Source: Rana temporaria
Taxonomy: Eukaryota > Chordata > Amphibia > Anura > Ranidae
Length of the DNA stretch: 64,000 nucleotides
Direction of reading: 5' to 3'
Assembly (NCBI RefSeq): GCF_905171775.1
Contig: NC_053491.1
Location: forward strand, 400,482,838 to 400,546,837
In this document: positions 1 through 11,769 of the stretch, one piece after another
Layout: each line of letters opens with the position of its first letter
Position numbering within the stretch: position 1 is the first letter of the stretch
The notes under the pieces: generated by a model
The model's database searches: none
Told to the model about the DNA's origin: nothing
What the model saw: only the letters and a program-made list of their open reading frames with translations
Made by a program: the position numbers and the translations under genes

Positions 1-638
1 TAAAGTTGCGGCGGCGTATCGTAAATCCCCCGGTGGAATTAAAATTCCGTGGCTAGGGGGCGTGTACAGTTTAAATCAAGCGCTTCCCCGCGCCGATCGA
101 ACAGCGCATGCGCCGTCTGCAAATTTTCCCAGCGTGCATTGCTCCAAATGACGTCGCAAGGACGACATTGGTTTCGACGTTAACGTTAACCGGCAGTATT
201 CGCGTTAACGTTAACCGGCCGTATTCGCGACTTACGCAAACAACGTAAAAAATTCAAACCTCGGCGCGGGAACGACGGGCATACTTAACATAGGATACGC
301 CGCACTTACCCCTCCTATAGCAGGGGTAACTTTCCGCCGGAAAAAGCTGAATGCAAACGTCGTAAAAAAAAAGCGCCGGACGGTCGTTCGTTTTTGAATC
401 GGCGTAAATGCTCATTTGCATATCCGACGCGTAAAACATATGGAAGCGCCACCTAGCGGCCGGCCTGGAATTGCAGCCTAAGATCCGACGGTGTAAGTCA
501 CTTACACCTGTCGGATCTTAGGCATATCTATGCGTAACCTGATTCTATGAATCAGGCGCATAGATACGACGGCCGGACTCAGAGATACGACGGCGTATCA
601 GGAGATACGCCGTCGTATCTTCTTTCTGAATCCGGCCC
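1..638. mobile_element. CpG-rich palindromic MITE, left end outside window
   Basis: The right terminus is visible as CTGAATCCGGCCC ending at 638. The interior is dense in CpG and in cggcgtat/atacgccg motifs, with a strong local palindrome near 580-625. The segment around 100-190 (gcgcatgcgccgtctg, then tgcattgctccaaa) is the same internal sequence as 37490-37570, so this is a member of the family also seen at 864, 13288, 19974, 27740 and 37285. No coding capacity. The class is uncertain; TIRs of the form GGGCCxGATTC would suit a non-autonomous DNA transposon. Confidence 0.65.
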
Positions 639-863
639 ACAGAATGGGGATGGATAATGATGAGCACTTACTAGATATAAATAAAATCTAATAAGGCGAT
701 GAATAAATAGTGCAATAATGGGTGATGAATAAATTAAATTCAGCCTGATGCGGGTCTGCCAATGTGCAATAATAGGGAATGAATTATTCTAATGATTAAA
801 TGGTAATCAATAGTGTAAGTGAAACGTGAAAAAAAAAATATATAATGATTGTGCAATCAAAGG

Positions 864-1549
864 GCCAGATTCACAGAAAAGGCCAGATTCACTTTCAAAT
901 TTGCCGCGTCGTATCTTTAGTTTGAATTCTCAAACCAAGATCCGACGGCTTCTGGCTTCGATCCGACAGGCGTACGGCTTCATATGCCTTCGGATCGTAG
1001 GTGTAATACTTCGGCGCCCGCTGGGTGGAGTTTGCGTCGTTTTCCGCGTCGGGTATGCTAATTAGCTGTATATGGCGATCCACGAAGGGACGCGCGGTCG
1101 TCGCATTCTCTTACGTCGTCGCTAGTCGGCTTTTCCCGGCGTAAAGTTATGGCTGCTATTTCGTGGCTTATATTTAGACTTGCCATGTTAAAGTATGGCC
1201 GTCGTTCCCACGTCGAATTTTAAATTTGCGTAAGTCGTCCGTGAATAGGAAAGGACGTAACGCACGTCGCCGTTCAAATGATTATGTCGGTGCGACGTCA
1301 TTTCGCGCAAAACACGGCGGGAAATTTGAAAACAGAGCATGCTCAGTACGTTCGGCGCGGGAACGCGCCTAATTTAAATGATACACGCCCCATTTGAATT
1401 AGACAGGCTTGCGCCGGACGGATTTACGCTACGCCGCCGCAAGTTTACAGGCAAGTGCTTTGTGAATTAAGCACTTGCCCGTAAAACTTGCGGCGGTGTA
1501 ACGTAAATGCGATATGTTACGCCGCCGCAATTCTATGTAAATCTGGCCC
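864..1549. mobile_element. CpG-rich palindromic MITE (GGCCAGATTC ends)
   Basis: The left end ggccagattcac at 863-874 (repeated once at 881) pairs with aaatctggccc ending at 1549. The interior again carries cggcgta/tacgccg motifs, and gcgccggacg sits near the right side. Non-coding. It belongs to the family that starts at the window edge. Confidence 0.55.
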
Positions 1550-2850
1550 AAAGTCACTATGTGCAAATCCACAAAAATAGTCCAAATAAAGTGCAAATAA
1601 TCAAACGATCAGTGCTGGTTTGAGTAAAGGTGCTCCAGTTCACAGTCCACCTCAAAATAGTGCTCCAAAGTGCCCCTGTCTCCCAAGCCTCTAACCTCAA
1701 GGGGCTCAAATGAAAGCCTTGTAAGATCTCCACTGGTGCTGGTTGCCACTGACACTGCAATCCCCGCTGTAAAGAAATGGTTCCTAGCTGGCTTCCAGGC
1801 TGACCCTTCTAGTTCCACAGCAGCACTCTCTCAGTATAAGGATTAAAACAGAGGGGACTCCATAGCGTGATATCGTCAGCAATTTATTAAAAATAGTAGT
1901 AAAAACGTACATATAAAAACAAGACAATCCGAGCGTGTAACAACACGGATAACCCCGCTCTCGGCCGCGAGCAGGGATGACGTCACCGATGGCTCTCCTG
2001 ACTTCCTTACGCGTTACGCAGCTGTGCACGCCGATTAATCATAGGATGAAGAGCCTCAGTAGAACCCCTTTTTTGGCTCTTAAAGAATTTGTAGCAAGCT
2101 AAGCACAGCTGGGACCTCGATGGGACACTCAGAACCTTTACTAAAACAGCAGGAACCTCTCCTGCTGGGGAAGAACACTGCTCTCCCATGCACTCTCCCA
2201 GCCACTATCTGGGCAGTCTCATCACAGGGATTGGCAAGGGCGGAGTATGGCGATACAATATGTATTAGACGTTTTCATAGCCTACGCCACACAGCGGGGC
2301 TCAACATCAATGAGCAACGTTGTAACCCTGTACTACCACTTCTACCTACAGGTAAGTAGCCTACCGGGAATATATTCTAAAATGCACGGTTTAGGCGATA
2401 TTCACTATATCCGCATGTGCCACGTCCATCGGGCACATGCTCACTGGAGAAACGGCTCGCTCCTGCAGTTTCTCAGTAGCTGAGCGGGAGTGAGGTCCAT
2501 CGCGGCTCTGGCCAATCACAGCGCCGAAGCCTGGGAATCCGTAAATAACTCTGGGATAAATGTTGACGGTCACAATGGTGTACAGGGACCGCTGCAACAG
2601 CTTTGATCTAAGGTAAGTATTTCATAATGAGCTAGTATGCAATGTATACTAGCTCATTGTGCCTTTGACTTGCAGTTTTTTTTTTTAGAGAGTTTACAAC
2701 CACTTTAAGGTATTCTAGCGGCATACATGACACATCTAATTTCCTGACTAATGATCACATTTTTGGAGGCCCTGGAGAACCAGGACAGTAGAATCACACA
2801 CAAAATTACCACATTTTGGAAAGCAAACACCCCAACATATTTTTAACCAT
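1550..2850. other. Unassigned repeat-derived sequence with a T2/Kolobok-like right end
   Basis: No coding region is supported. The segment 2690-2708 (tttacaaccactttaa) is the right terminus of a TTAA-flanked T2-like MITE. The stretch around 2620-2660 (aatgagctagtatgcaat) recurs near 26215, so 2230-2708 is probably one MITE copy whose left end I could not place. The rest (1550-2230) shows nothing I recognise. Confidence 0.4.
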
Positions 2851-3850
2851 TTAACTCCCAGACAATTTGGCAGCCTAAAGACCAGAGGACTTTTTACAAT
2901 TTAGCACTGTGCTGCCTTAACTGGTAATTGGGCAGTCATGCAATGTTGTACCCCCAAAAAATTGTGTCCTTTTTTTCCCACAAATAGAGCTTTCTTTTGA
3001 TGGCATTTGATTGCCTCTGCGATTTATTGCAATATAAACGGAAAAAGACAGAACATTTTGAAAAAATATATATTTCACTCCTCACTACCTATCAGTTTCA
3101 AAGGCCTATAAAATGCCAAGATAGCACAACCCCCCCCCCCCAAATGACCCCATTTTGGAAAGTAGACAGCCCAAGCTATTTGCTGAGAGGCATTTTGAGT
3201 GGAATATTTTATATTTTACCACAAGTTGCGGGAAAATGACAAACTTTTTTTTTTTATACAAAGTTGTCACTGAAATGATATATTGCTCAAACATGCCATG
3301 GGTATATGTGAAGCTACACCCCAAAATATTCTGTTGCTTCTCCTGAATATGGGAATACCACATGTGTGGGACTTTTTGGGAGCCTAGCTGCATACGGGAC
3401 CCCGAAAACCAATCACCGCCTTCAGGCTTTCTAAGGGTGTAAATTTTTGATTTCACTCCTCACTACCTATCACAGTTTCAGAGGCCATGGAATGCCCAGA
3501 TGGCACAAACCCCCCAAATGACCCCATTGTGGAAAGTAGACACCCCAAGCGTTTTTCTGAGAGGCATGGTGAGTATTTTTCAGCTCTCATTTGTTTTCGA
3601 AAATGAAGAAAGAAAATAATTGTTTTTTTCTTTTTTCAATTTTCAAAACTTTGTGAGAAAAAGCGAGATCTGCAAAATACTCACCATGCCTCTCAGCAAA
3701 TAGCTTGGGGTGTCTTCTTTCCAAAATGGGGTAATTTGAGGGGGGGGGGGGGGGGGCTATCTTGTCATTTCATGGCCTCCGTAACTGTGATAGGTAGTGA
3801 GGAAGGAAGTTACCGTATTTATTGGCGTATAACACGCACCCCAATTTTAA

Positions 3851-4130
3851 GGCCCGTACACACGAGAGGATCTATCCGCTGGTATTTATCCGCGGATCAG
3901 TTCCAGCGGATAAATCCTGTGGTGTGTACGGCCCAGCGGATATTTAGCATGCTAAGAAATCTATCCGCTGGAATCCTGTACAGACTCACCGGATCAATCC
4001 GTCCGATCACCTCCCTCGCATGCGTCGTAATGATTCGACGCATGCGTGGGAAGTCTTTACCTTCCAGCGTCACGCACGTCGCCGCGTCATCATCGCGGCG
4101 ACGGTGCGACACGTCACCGTGGATGGATTC
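3851..4130. mobile_element. Harbinger-type MITE remnant
   Basis: Starts ggcccgtacacacgagagg after TAA (3848-3850). The interior (tccgctgg, gcatgcgtcgtaatg, gcgtcatcatcgcggcgac) matches the 56207-56644 MITE in inverted order. The right terminus is absent, so the copy is truncated near 4130. Confidence 0.6.
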
Positions 4131-4134
4131 CAAA

Positions 4135-4291
4135 CTCCACTCGGCTCTCACTCGGCTGTCACGTCACACACGCACAGTCCCGCCTCCGCCATCGGCATTG
4201 GACCATCTCCTGTGACACAGAACACTGGTCCAATGCTAGTGGCGGAGGCGGGACTGTGCGTGTGTGACGTGACAGCCGAGTGAGAGCCGAG
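4135..4291. repeat. Long inverted repeat
   Basis: The arms ctcggctctcactcggctgt... and ...acagccgagtgagagccgag pair over about 60 bp around a short centre near 4205. This is the internal palindrome of the TACCGTATTTATCGG element and is comparable to 33040-33160 in its second copy. Confidence 0.7.
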
Positions 4292-4799
4292 AGGAGATGA
4301 CGGCTCGGTGATTTCCAGCGGGCGCTCGTCCCCCTCCTTCCCCTCCGAGGTATGCTATCGGCGTATAGCGCGCACCCGTGATTTTCCCCCTATTTTCAGG
4401 GGGAAAAAGTGTGCGGTGTACGCCGATAAATACGGTAAATCACCATTTTACTCCCTTAGAAATCATATATGCAGTGATTGGTTTCCGGGGCCCCGTACGC
4501 GGCTAGGCTCCCAAAAAGTCCCACACATGTGGTATCCGCGTACTCAGGAGAAGCAGCAGAATGTATTTTGGGGTGTAATTCCACATATGCCCATGGCATG
4601 TTTGAGCAATATATCATTTAGTGACAACTTTGTGGAAAGAAATTGTCCTTTTCCCACAACTTGTGTCAAAATATAAAATATTCCATGGACTCGACATGCC
4701 TCTTAGCAAATAGTGTCTACTTTCCAAAATGGGGTAATTGGGGAGGGGGGGGGGGGGTTCAATTGTCCTGGCATTTTATGCACAACATTTAGAAGCGTA

Positions 4800-5585
4800 T
4801 GTCACACATCACCCACTCTTCTAACCACTTGAAGATAAAGCCCTTTCTGACACTTTTTGTGTACATGAAAATATATATATTTTTTGCAAGAAAATTACTT
4901 TGAACCCCCAAACATTATTTTTTTTAAAAGCAAAGGCCCTACAGATTAAAATGGTGGGTGTTGCAGTTTTTTTCACACAGTATTTGCGCAACGATTTTTC
5001 AAACATTTTTTTTATTTCAATGCACTAAAACACATTATATTGCCCAAATGTTTGATGAAATAAAAAAGATGATCTTAGGCCGAGTACATGGATACCAAAC
5101 ACAACATGCTTTAAAATTGCGCACAAACGTGCAGTGGCGACAAATTACATACATTTTTAAAAGTCTTTACAGGTTACCACTTTAGATTTACAGAGGAGGT
5201 CTACTGCTAAAATTACTGCCCTCGATCTGAATCTTGTGGTGATACCTCACATGCATGGTGCAATTGCTGTTTACATATAACGCCAGACCAACGTGTGCAC
5301 GAGAGCAGGGGGGGGGGGGGAGAGGGGTGCTTTTTTTCTTATTTTTTTTTTTATTTTTTTAAACAGTTCGTTTCATTTTTTTTAAATCATTTTTATTGTT
5401 ATCTCAGGGAATGTAAATATCCCCCATGATAGCAATAGGTAGTGACAGGTACTCTTTTTTGAAAAAATTGGGGTCTATTAGACCCTAGATCTCTCCTCTG
5501 CCCTCAAAGCATCTGACCACACCAAAATCTGTGTGATAAAATTGCTGTACCCTACGCTAAAACTGCACTAGTGTGTGGTAGCGTT
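4800..5585. other. AT-rich repeat-derived sequence, no gene seen
   Basis: Contains poly-T and poly-G tracts. A stretch near 5210-5290 (gtgatacctcacatgc) resembles, inverted, the interior of the TTAA-ended element at 6076-7202 (gtgaggtatcaccgcg). It is likely a decayed relative of that element. Confidence 0.4.
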
Positions 5586-8035
5586 TAGAGATGAGCCGAA
5601 CACTCCCCGGTTCGGTTTGCAGCAGAATATGCGAAAAGGCAAAAAAATGTGTTTGAACACGCGAACACCATTAAAGTCTATGGTACACGAACATGAAAAA
5701 AAAGGGGGTAATTATAAAGGCTAATATGCCAGTTATTGTTATAAAAAGTCTTTGGGGACCTGGGTCCTGCCCCAGGGGACATGTATCAATGCAATTTTTT
5801 TTTTTTTAAACGCCAGTTTTTTCAGGAGCAGTAATCACCTGGGTCACCCGTACACGTCATTGGGTAACCCGGGCTTTCTCCTTGTGTCAGAGAAGGGGCG
5901 GGGTCACCCATAAAGGTGACAGGTGGCCCCGCCCATCACTTTTAAAGGTCTGTCACACCGGGAGAGTGTCATTCAGCCGGGCGCCTTCTATGGAGGCGGG
6001 ATCGTTCGTAGTGGCGTTTTATTTTTCTCATATCGCTCGAGACTGGATTACATCGTTAGAACCTTTTTTTTCTTTTTAACCACTTAAGGACCCGCTCACG
6101 TATATATATATACACATCATTTTTTTGAAGATTGATATTTTGTTAACGGCGGCAGCCGCTGCCACAACCGAGATATCCATCTTTCCTGTGAGTGGTCCTT
6201 TAAACGATAACGGTGGTCTCCGGGGCGGATTCGCCGCGAGATCACCGTTATCGGCCCCCCTCCAGCTGCTCTCTCGGGCCCTCTGCCGCTTACAGGAGCC
6301 GTTGGCATCTGCGGAGGCGATCGAGTCTTGTCTCCTGCCTGGCTGGGATACAAGTGAGGGCAAGATGGCTCCCACCCGTCTCCATAGCATAGCAGGGCGG
6401 AAGTGATGTCAAAACTTCACTTCCGCCCATGCTTCTTAAAGGCATATTTTCTTGTTGTCATTTTTTCAAATGGCAAATTTTTCTTTTTTTTTGCATTTTA
6501 GTCTAAATATGAGATCTGAGGTCTTTTTGACCCCAGATCTCATATTTAAGAGGACCTGTCATGTTTTTTTCTATTACAAGGAATGTTTACATTACATTAT
6601 AATTACAAAAATTAATACAATAAATAAAAATAAATCAGAAAACAAACACATTTTTTTTAACGCGCCCTGTCCCGACGAGCTTGCGCGCCGAAGCGAACGC
6701 ATACGTGAGTAGCGTTCCGCATATGTAAACAGTGTTCAAACCACACAAGTGAGGTATCACCGCGATCGTTAGAGCGGGAGCAATAATTCTAGCCCCATAC
6801 CTCTGTGTAACTCAAAAGATGCAACCTATAGAATTTTTTAAACGTCGCCTATGGAGATTTTTCCAGGGTAAAAGTTTGCGCCATTCCACGAGCGGAGCGC
6901 AATTTTGAAGCGGGACATGTTGGGTATCATTTTACTCGGTGTAACATTATCTTTCACAATATAAAAAAAATGGGCTAACTTTACTGTTGTCTTATTTTTT
7001 TTATTAAAAAAAGTGTGTTTTTAAGACTGCTGCGCAAATACGGTGTGACAAAAAGTATTGCAATGGACCGCCATTTTATTCTCTAGGGTGTTCGGAAAAA
7101 AATATATAATGTTTGGGGGTTTTAAGTAATTTCTAGCAAAAAAACTGTTTTAATCTTGTAAACACCAAGTCTGAAAAACAGGCAAGGTCCTTAAGTGGTT
7201 AATAAAGGACTTGTCCCAAACTGTCTCCTGTGGTTTTTAACATTTTGACACTTTTCTTCTTGTGGTAATGGTAGGTACAATACCCCGTTACCAATTCACA
7301 TAGGGGGGGGCAGGATCTGGAGTTCCCCTTTGTTAAAGGGGGCTTCCAGATTCCAATAAGCCTTCCCGCCCGCAGACCTCCACAACCACCGGGAAGGGTT
7401 GTGGGGATGAGGCCCTTGTCCCCATCAACATGGGGACATCCTCTCCATGTTGAGGGCATGTGGCCTGGTACGGTTCAGGGGGGGGGGGGGCTCTCTCATC
7501 CCCCCTCTTTTCCTGTGGCCTGCCAGGTTGCGTGCTCGGATAAGGGTCTGGTATGGATTTTTTGGGGGAACCCCACGCCATTTAAAAAAAAAATGGCACA
7601 GGGTTCCCCTTAATATCCATACCAGACCTGAAGGGTCTGATATGGAATTTGGGGAGGACCCCCACGCATTTTTAAAAAAATTGGTTCGGGGTTCCCCTTA
7701 ATATTTTATACCAGACCCAAAGGGCCTGGTAATGGACTAAGGGGGGAGCCCATGCTGTTTTTTTTCAATTAATTTTATCAGTAATGCTGGGGCCCGACAA
7801 TTTATTATAGCCATTAAATATTTTCCTTTCGAAATGTCATTTTGTGCAGGGACTTTTCTAAGCAGAGGAAACATGCGCTACTTTACAGGTACAGGTACTG
7901 TATACTATAGACACCCCCCAGGTACCAAATTTAAATAAATGTTTCACTTTAAGCATTATTAAAATCACTGCTCCCGAAAAAACAGCAATTTTTTAAACTT
8001 TTTTTTGCATTGATACATGTCCCAGTGACTTTTAA
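5586..8035. mobile_element. hAT-like foldback element, interrupted
   Basis: The left end tagagatgagccgaacac is a pattern I associate with frog hAT elements. The sequence near 5745-5840 (cctgggtcctgcccc, gggacatgtatcaatgca) is matched inverted near 7915-8030 (tgcattgatacatgtccc), showing a foldback. The middle is interrupted by the TTAA-ended element 6076-7202. The region 7540-7740 contains two tandem copies of a roughly 95-bp palindromic unit (ggggttccccttaatat). The right terminus is not identifiable and the class is uncertain. Confidence 0.45.
6076..7202. mobile_element. TTAA-flanked non-autonomous DNA transposon
   Basis: The ends CCACTTAAGGACC and GGTCCTTAAGTGG are perfect inverted repeats. 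Each is flanked by TTAA (6076-6079 and 7199-7202), the target signature of piggyBac and Kolobok elements. It carries no transposase. The right 230 bp (tgggctaactttactgtt ... tttgggggtt) is found again at 31070-31545. Confidence 0.75.
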
Positions 8036-8084
8036 ACAATGAATAGACGCCCGCAGCCTATCAAAAATTTCAGGTACACTAACT

Positions 8085-8300
8085 CGGGCACAGGGAGGCT
8101 GCAATGGACACAGTGAGGTGGCAATGGGCACAGTGTCAATGGGCAAAGTGAGGTGGCAATGGGCACAGTGATATTGGGCACAGTGAAGTGGCAATGGGCA
8201 CAGTGAGGTTGTTCACAGTGAGGTGGCAATGGGCACAGTGAGGTTGGGCACAGTGAGGCTGCAATGGGCACAGTGATGCTGCAATGGGCACAGTGAGGCG
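8085..8300. repeat. Minisatellite, about 20-bp unit
   Basis: Tandem units of the type ggcaatgggcacagtgaggt, about ten copies with variation. Open reading frames across it are by-products of the repeat. The motif recurs in other elements in the window (21766-22040, 23265-23935, 54590-54810). Confidence 0.85.
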
Positions 8301-8304
8301 TGCA

Positions 8305-8525
8305 AATGGGCATTGTTGACCCTCTTTTCCACTTACAGTGGCTGCTGCATTCTCACCCTAGGCTTATATTCGAGTCAATACATTTTCCCATTTTTTTGGG
8401 GTAAAATTAGGTACATCAGCTTATACTCGGGTCGGCTTATACTCGAGTATATACAGTATTGCTCCACTTCACAGCAAGCAAATTATTACACTTGAAGCAG
8501 GCTATCTCCCCCAGCCTAAGACAGG
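8305..8525. other. Fragment with cttatactcgagtatatacagta end
   Basis: Non-coding. The repeated motif cttatactcggg and the terminal tatactcgagtatatacagt at 8440-8458 suggest the right end of a small TIR repeat. No partner end was identified. Confidence 0.35.
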
Positions 8526-8529
8526 AATC

Positions 8530-9819
8530 TACAAGACTCTGGGGTAAGCCCTGGCGATTAGGTCACACGGTGCCACATGCGCCAATCTGATGATCAAACA
8601 AGTGACTAAAAAGTGTCACGCTCGTGTAATAATTGTCCACATACAAGTGGTACCCCTTTCCCAATAAGGTTGACACCAAGTCCCACACAATCTTGCCAGC
8701 GCTCCCTATTTAATCTGGACAGTTCTCCGGCTCTAAGTGACTATCTCTTCCCTCGTAAACCATAAAACTACATGTATAGCCTGTGGCCCTGTCACAGAGC
8801 TTATACATCTTGACCCTATTTCTGGCACGCTTACTGGGAAGATACTGTTTAAAACACATGCGGGCAGAAAATGTAATCAGGGACTCATCAATGCAGACAA
8901 CTTGATCGGGAGTAAACAAGGCTGCAAAACGTTAGTTGAATTGAAGTGGTTTACGAGGGGCCAAATTTTGTAGAGCTAATCGTATCCAGGGTCTCCACGA
9001 GGACGACAGATTTCATTGTCGTTGAAGTGCATGAACCACAAGATCTGCTCGTATCGTGCCCCGGCCATGGAGGCAGAGAACATGGGTAAATGGTATATTG
9101 GGTCAATGGACCAATATGACCGCAACTTACTCATTTTAACTATGCCCATGTCGAGGGATAGGCCCAGAAAGGTCTTAAATTCGGAAACTGTAATTGGTTT
9201 GCATTCTCTGGCAAGAGTGGAATGAGGATTAGCGGCAATGAATTGACCAGCATACAAATTACTTTGGTCCACAATAGAGATAGAGATCTTCCGTGAAAAA
9301 CAGTGAATAAAAATCAAGTGACGTAAAATCAAAGTTTCCACCTGAATTCCGGGTTGGCCAGTGAATGGGGGAAGTACGGATGCTTGAGAAGTGGTGGGCT
9401 AACAATTAGTATTGGCGAATTCTGCAGGAAGGACACTATGGGTACGACGGGCCTGTCTTTGTCTTCTTGGTGGCAACGGGACACTCTTTGTGCTTGCAAC
9501 CTCGCCAGCTTGAACTGCACTTATGGGACTCGCCACGTCACCACGTGATACTGCAGTGCTGGATGTACGACCAGCTTGCCAGTTCACCAGAAGGATGAGC
9601 GGCACTAGTACTTCTCTGCTCCATATGAGAGCCCTGCGTTTCTTGCACCTCAACAACAGCAGAAGAAGAATGGGGTCGGGTACGCCTGACCTTGGCAGGG
9701 ACCACAACTCTGTCATCAGTGCTATCTGTCATGGAGCCGCTGTTGTCTACTTCCTCTTCACTATCTGTCATGCTCAGAAACGTGTAGGCCTCTTCACTAC
9801 TGTACCTTCGATTTGCCAT
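8530..9819 (-). pseudogene. piggyBac-family transposase, degenerate
   Basis: Relic of a piggyBac transposase (DDE_Tnp_1_7 family), an enzyme that excises and inserts DNA at TTAA. Reading from 9819 it begins MANRRYSSEEAY followed by an acidic stretch with SMTDSEEE, as is usual for the N-terminus. 9341-8976 carries the middle region (FKTFLGLSLDMGIVK, SYWSIDPIYHLPMFSASM). 8919-8710 carries VVCIDESLITF and KQYLPSKRARNRVKMYKLCD, around the first catalytic Asp and after it. About 8690-8560 encodes HLYVDNYYTS, the later catalytic Asp motif. Parts lie in different frames and a stop follows the YVDNYYTS part, so it is inactive. The 5' end of the element probably abuts TTAA at 10103-10106. Confidence 0.85.
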
Positions 9820-10106
9820 TTTGGGCCCTAAATTTACTGGTACAGTAGTAAGATTCACCGGAAAAAAGTAGGCTGTCAGCAACGTTACAAAAAAAAACTG
9901 TTAGCGATGGCAGGGATCAGGCCTGACTCTGCGAATGCTGCAATTATGTGTTTAGTGTTTTGTAAGTGACAGTGATCGATCAATACTACACTTGGGTGGG
10001 CTAGGCTGGGCTGGACAGGGGGGCAAAACGCAGGTGCTAGCAGGTATCTGGGCTAACTGACCCTAGAACCTAACTGATATCACCCGCCGGGCGATCAGGG
10101 GGTTAA
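9820..10106. mobile_element. piggyBac element 5' flank ending at TTAA
   Basis: Non-coding sequence between the relic's start codon and gatcaggggg-TTAA (10103-10106). A CCC/GGG-rich end next to TTAA is the piggyBac arrangement. The opposite end was not found. Confidence 0.5.
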
Positions 10107-10149
10107 ACGTTTATTGGGTAATAAACAGCTGGTGCCCTGACTTTGTACC

Positions 10150-11265
10150 GTCTCTCCAGAACTGCACCTCTGGACCCCTTTACATTACACAGCCCCCCTG
10201 CACCTCTGGACCCCTTTACATTACACAGCCCCCCTTTACATTACACAGCCCCCTGCACCTCTGGACCCCTTTACATTACACAGCCTCCCTTCAGCTGTGG
10301 ACCCCTTTACATTACACAGCCCCCTTCAGCTCTGGGCCCCCTTTACATTACACAGTCCCCCTGCACCCTCTGGGCCCCTTTACATTACACAACCCCCTGC
10401 ACCTCGGGACCCCTTTACATTACACAGCACTCTGGACCCCTTTACATTACAAAGCACCCTGCACCTCTGGACCACTTTACATTACACAACCCCCTGCACC
10501 TCTGGCCCCTTTACATTACATAACCCCCTGCACCTCTGGACCCCTTTACATTACACAGCACTCTGGACCCCTTTACATTACACAACCCCCTGCACCTCTG
10601 GGCACCTTTACATTACACAGCACTCTGGACCCCTTTACATCACACAGCACTCTGGACCCCTTTACATTACACAGCACCCTGCACCTCTGGACCCCTTTAC
10701 ATTACACAGCACACTGCACCCCTGGACCCCTTTGCATTACACAACCCCCTGCACCTCTTTACCCCTTTACTTTACACAACCCTCTGCACCTCTGGACCCC
10801 TTTACATTACACAACCCCCTGCATGTCTGGACACCTTTACATTACACAGCCCCCTGTACCTCTGGGCCCCTTTACATTGCACAGCCTCCCACCCTGCAGC
10901 TCTGGACCCCTTTACATTACACAACCCTCTACACCTCTGGACCCCTTTACATTGCACATCACTTTTCAATTCTGGACCCCTTAACATTGCACAGCACACT
11001 GCATCACTGGACTGCTTTACATTGCACAGCACCCTGCACCTCTTGACCCCTTTACATTACACAGAACCCCCCCAGCTCTGGACCCCCTTTACATTACACA
11101 GCCCCCCAGCTCTGGACCCCCTGCACATTACCCCCCACAGCTCTGGACCACCTGCACATTACCCCCCACATCTCTGGACCCCCTGCACATTACCCCCACA
11201 GCCCTGACTGGATCCCTGCACATTACCCTTCCCCCCACAGCTCTGACTGGACCCCCTGCAAGTTG
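10150..11265. repeat. Minisatellite, about 35-bp unit
   Basis: Around 30 tandem units containing ctctggacccctttacatta followed by cacagccccctgcac. Units diverge toward the right, where the block becomes tctggaccccctgcacatta. Long open frames here are repeat artefacts. Confidence 0.9.
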
Positions 11266-11489
11266 CATAGCTCTGTGTCCGTTCCTACCTTACTCTTCAC
11301 TTTCGTATTAACAAGCTAATGATTGGTTGTTAGGACCACCTAGCAATCAATCACCTGCTACTCCTCCAGCATTTCCTGTCCTATGCCCCACTGACTCTCG
11401 CTCTCCCTCTCCTGCTGTAACAGAGAGCAAGAGACATTTTTTTTTCTCCTGCTCCGGTTGCCGGTGACTTGTCCTCAATGTTCCCCTAT

Positions 11490-11765
11490 GGGGGAAGTTC
11501 CTCCACTGACTGCGCAGGCGCAAACTTCCCGACGGAAATCCCCGAACCTCGCCCGGCATCCAGGCTCATTCTTTAACATCCCCGTGGATTGGAGGATGTT
11601 AAAAAAAGAGCCAGGAGGCCGAGCGAGCGAAGCGAGCCGTCCGAGCGCAGCGAGGACGTGAGGCCGACTGGCCACTTACCTCAAAATCCACGTCGCCCTG
11701 GATGCCGGCCGCCGTTCGGGGATTTCCGTCAGCAAGTTTGCACCTGCGCAGTGCTTAAAGGAACT
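11490..11765. repeat. Foldback repeat
   Basis: The arm 11497-11560 (tgcgcaggcgcaaacttccc ... cggcatccagg) is repeated inverted at 11695-11757 (cctggatgccgg ... cacctgcgcagtgc). The spacer holds a GC-rich gcgagcgaagcgagccgt run. Non-coding and transposon-like, class unknown. Confidence 0.65.
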
Positions 11766-11769
11766 TTCC

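Larger units (their letters stand above)
3811..4436. mobile_element. TIR element, TACCGTATTTATCGG family
   Basis: Starts taccgtatttattggcgta and ends cgccgataaatacggta, an inverted terminal repeat of about 20 bp. It is inserted into one arm of the surrounding foldback. A second copy is at 32790-33281 and a left-end fragment at 54478. The interior holds a long palindrome (4135-4291) and a Harbinger MITE remnant. The superfamily is not assigned. Confidence 0.65.
3080..4800. repeat. Large foldback repeat
   Basis: The block near 3090-3200 (ctcctcactacctatcag ... gagaggcat) is repeated directly at 3455-3570. It is repeated inverted at 3685-3805, and 3340-3460 is matched inverted by 4440-4560. The inverted arm is interrupted by the TIR element at 3811-4436: arm sequence resumes exactly after it. 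Homopolymeric C/G tracts mark equivalent places in each copy. No protein coding. Confidence 0.6.

Noticed and set aside
3736..4215. 159-codon plus frame
   Set aside because: It crosses the boundary of a foldback, a TIR element and a Harbinger MITE remnant, so it cannot be one gene.
10143..11046. Open frames of up to 249 codons on the plus strand
   Set aside because: They are translations of the 35-bp minisatellite; the repeat simply lacks stops in these frames.
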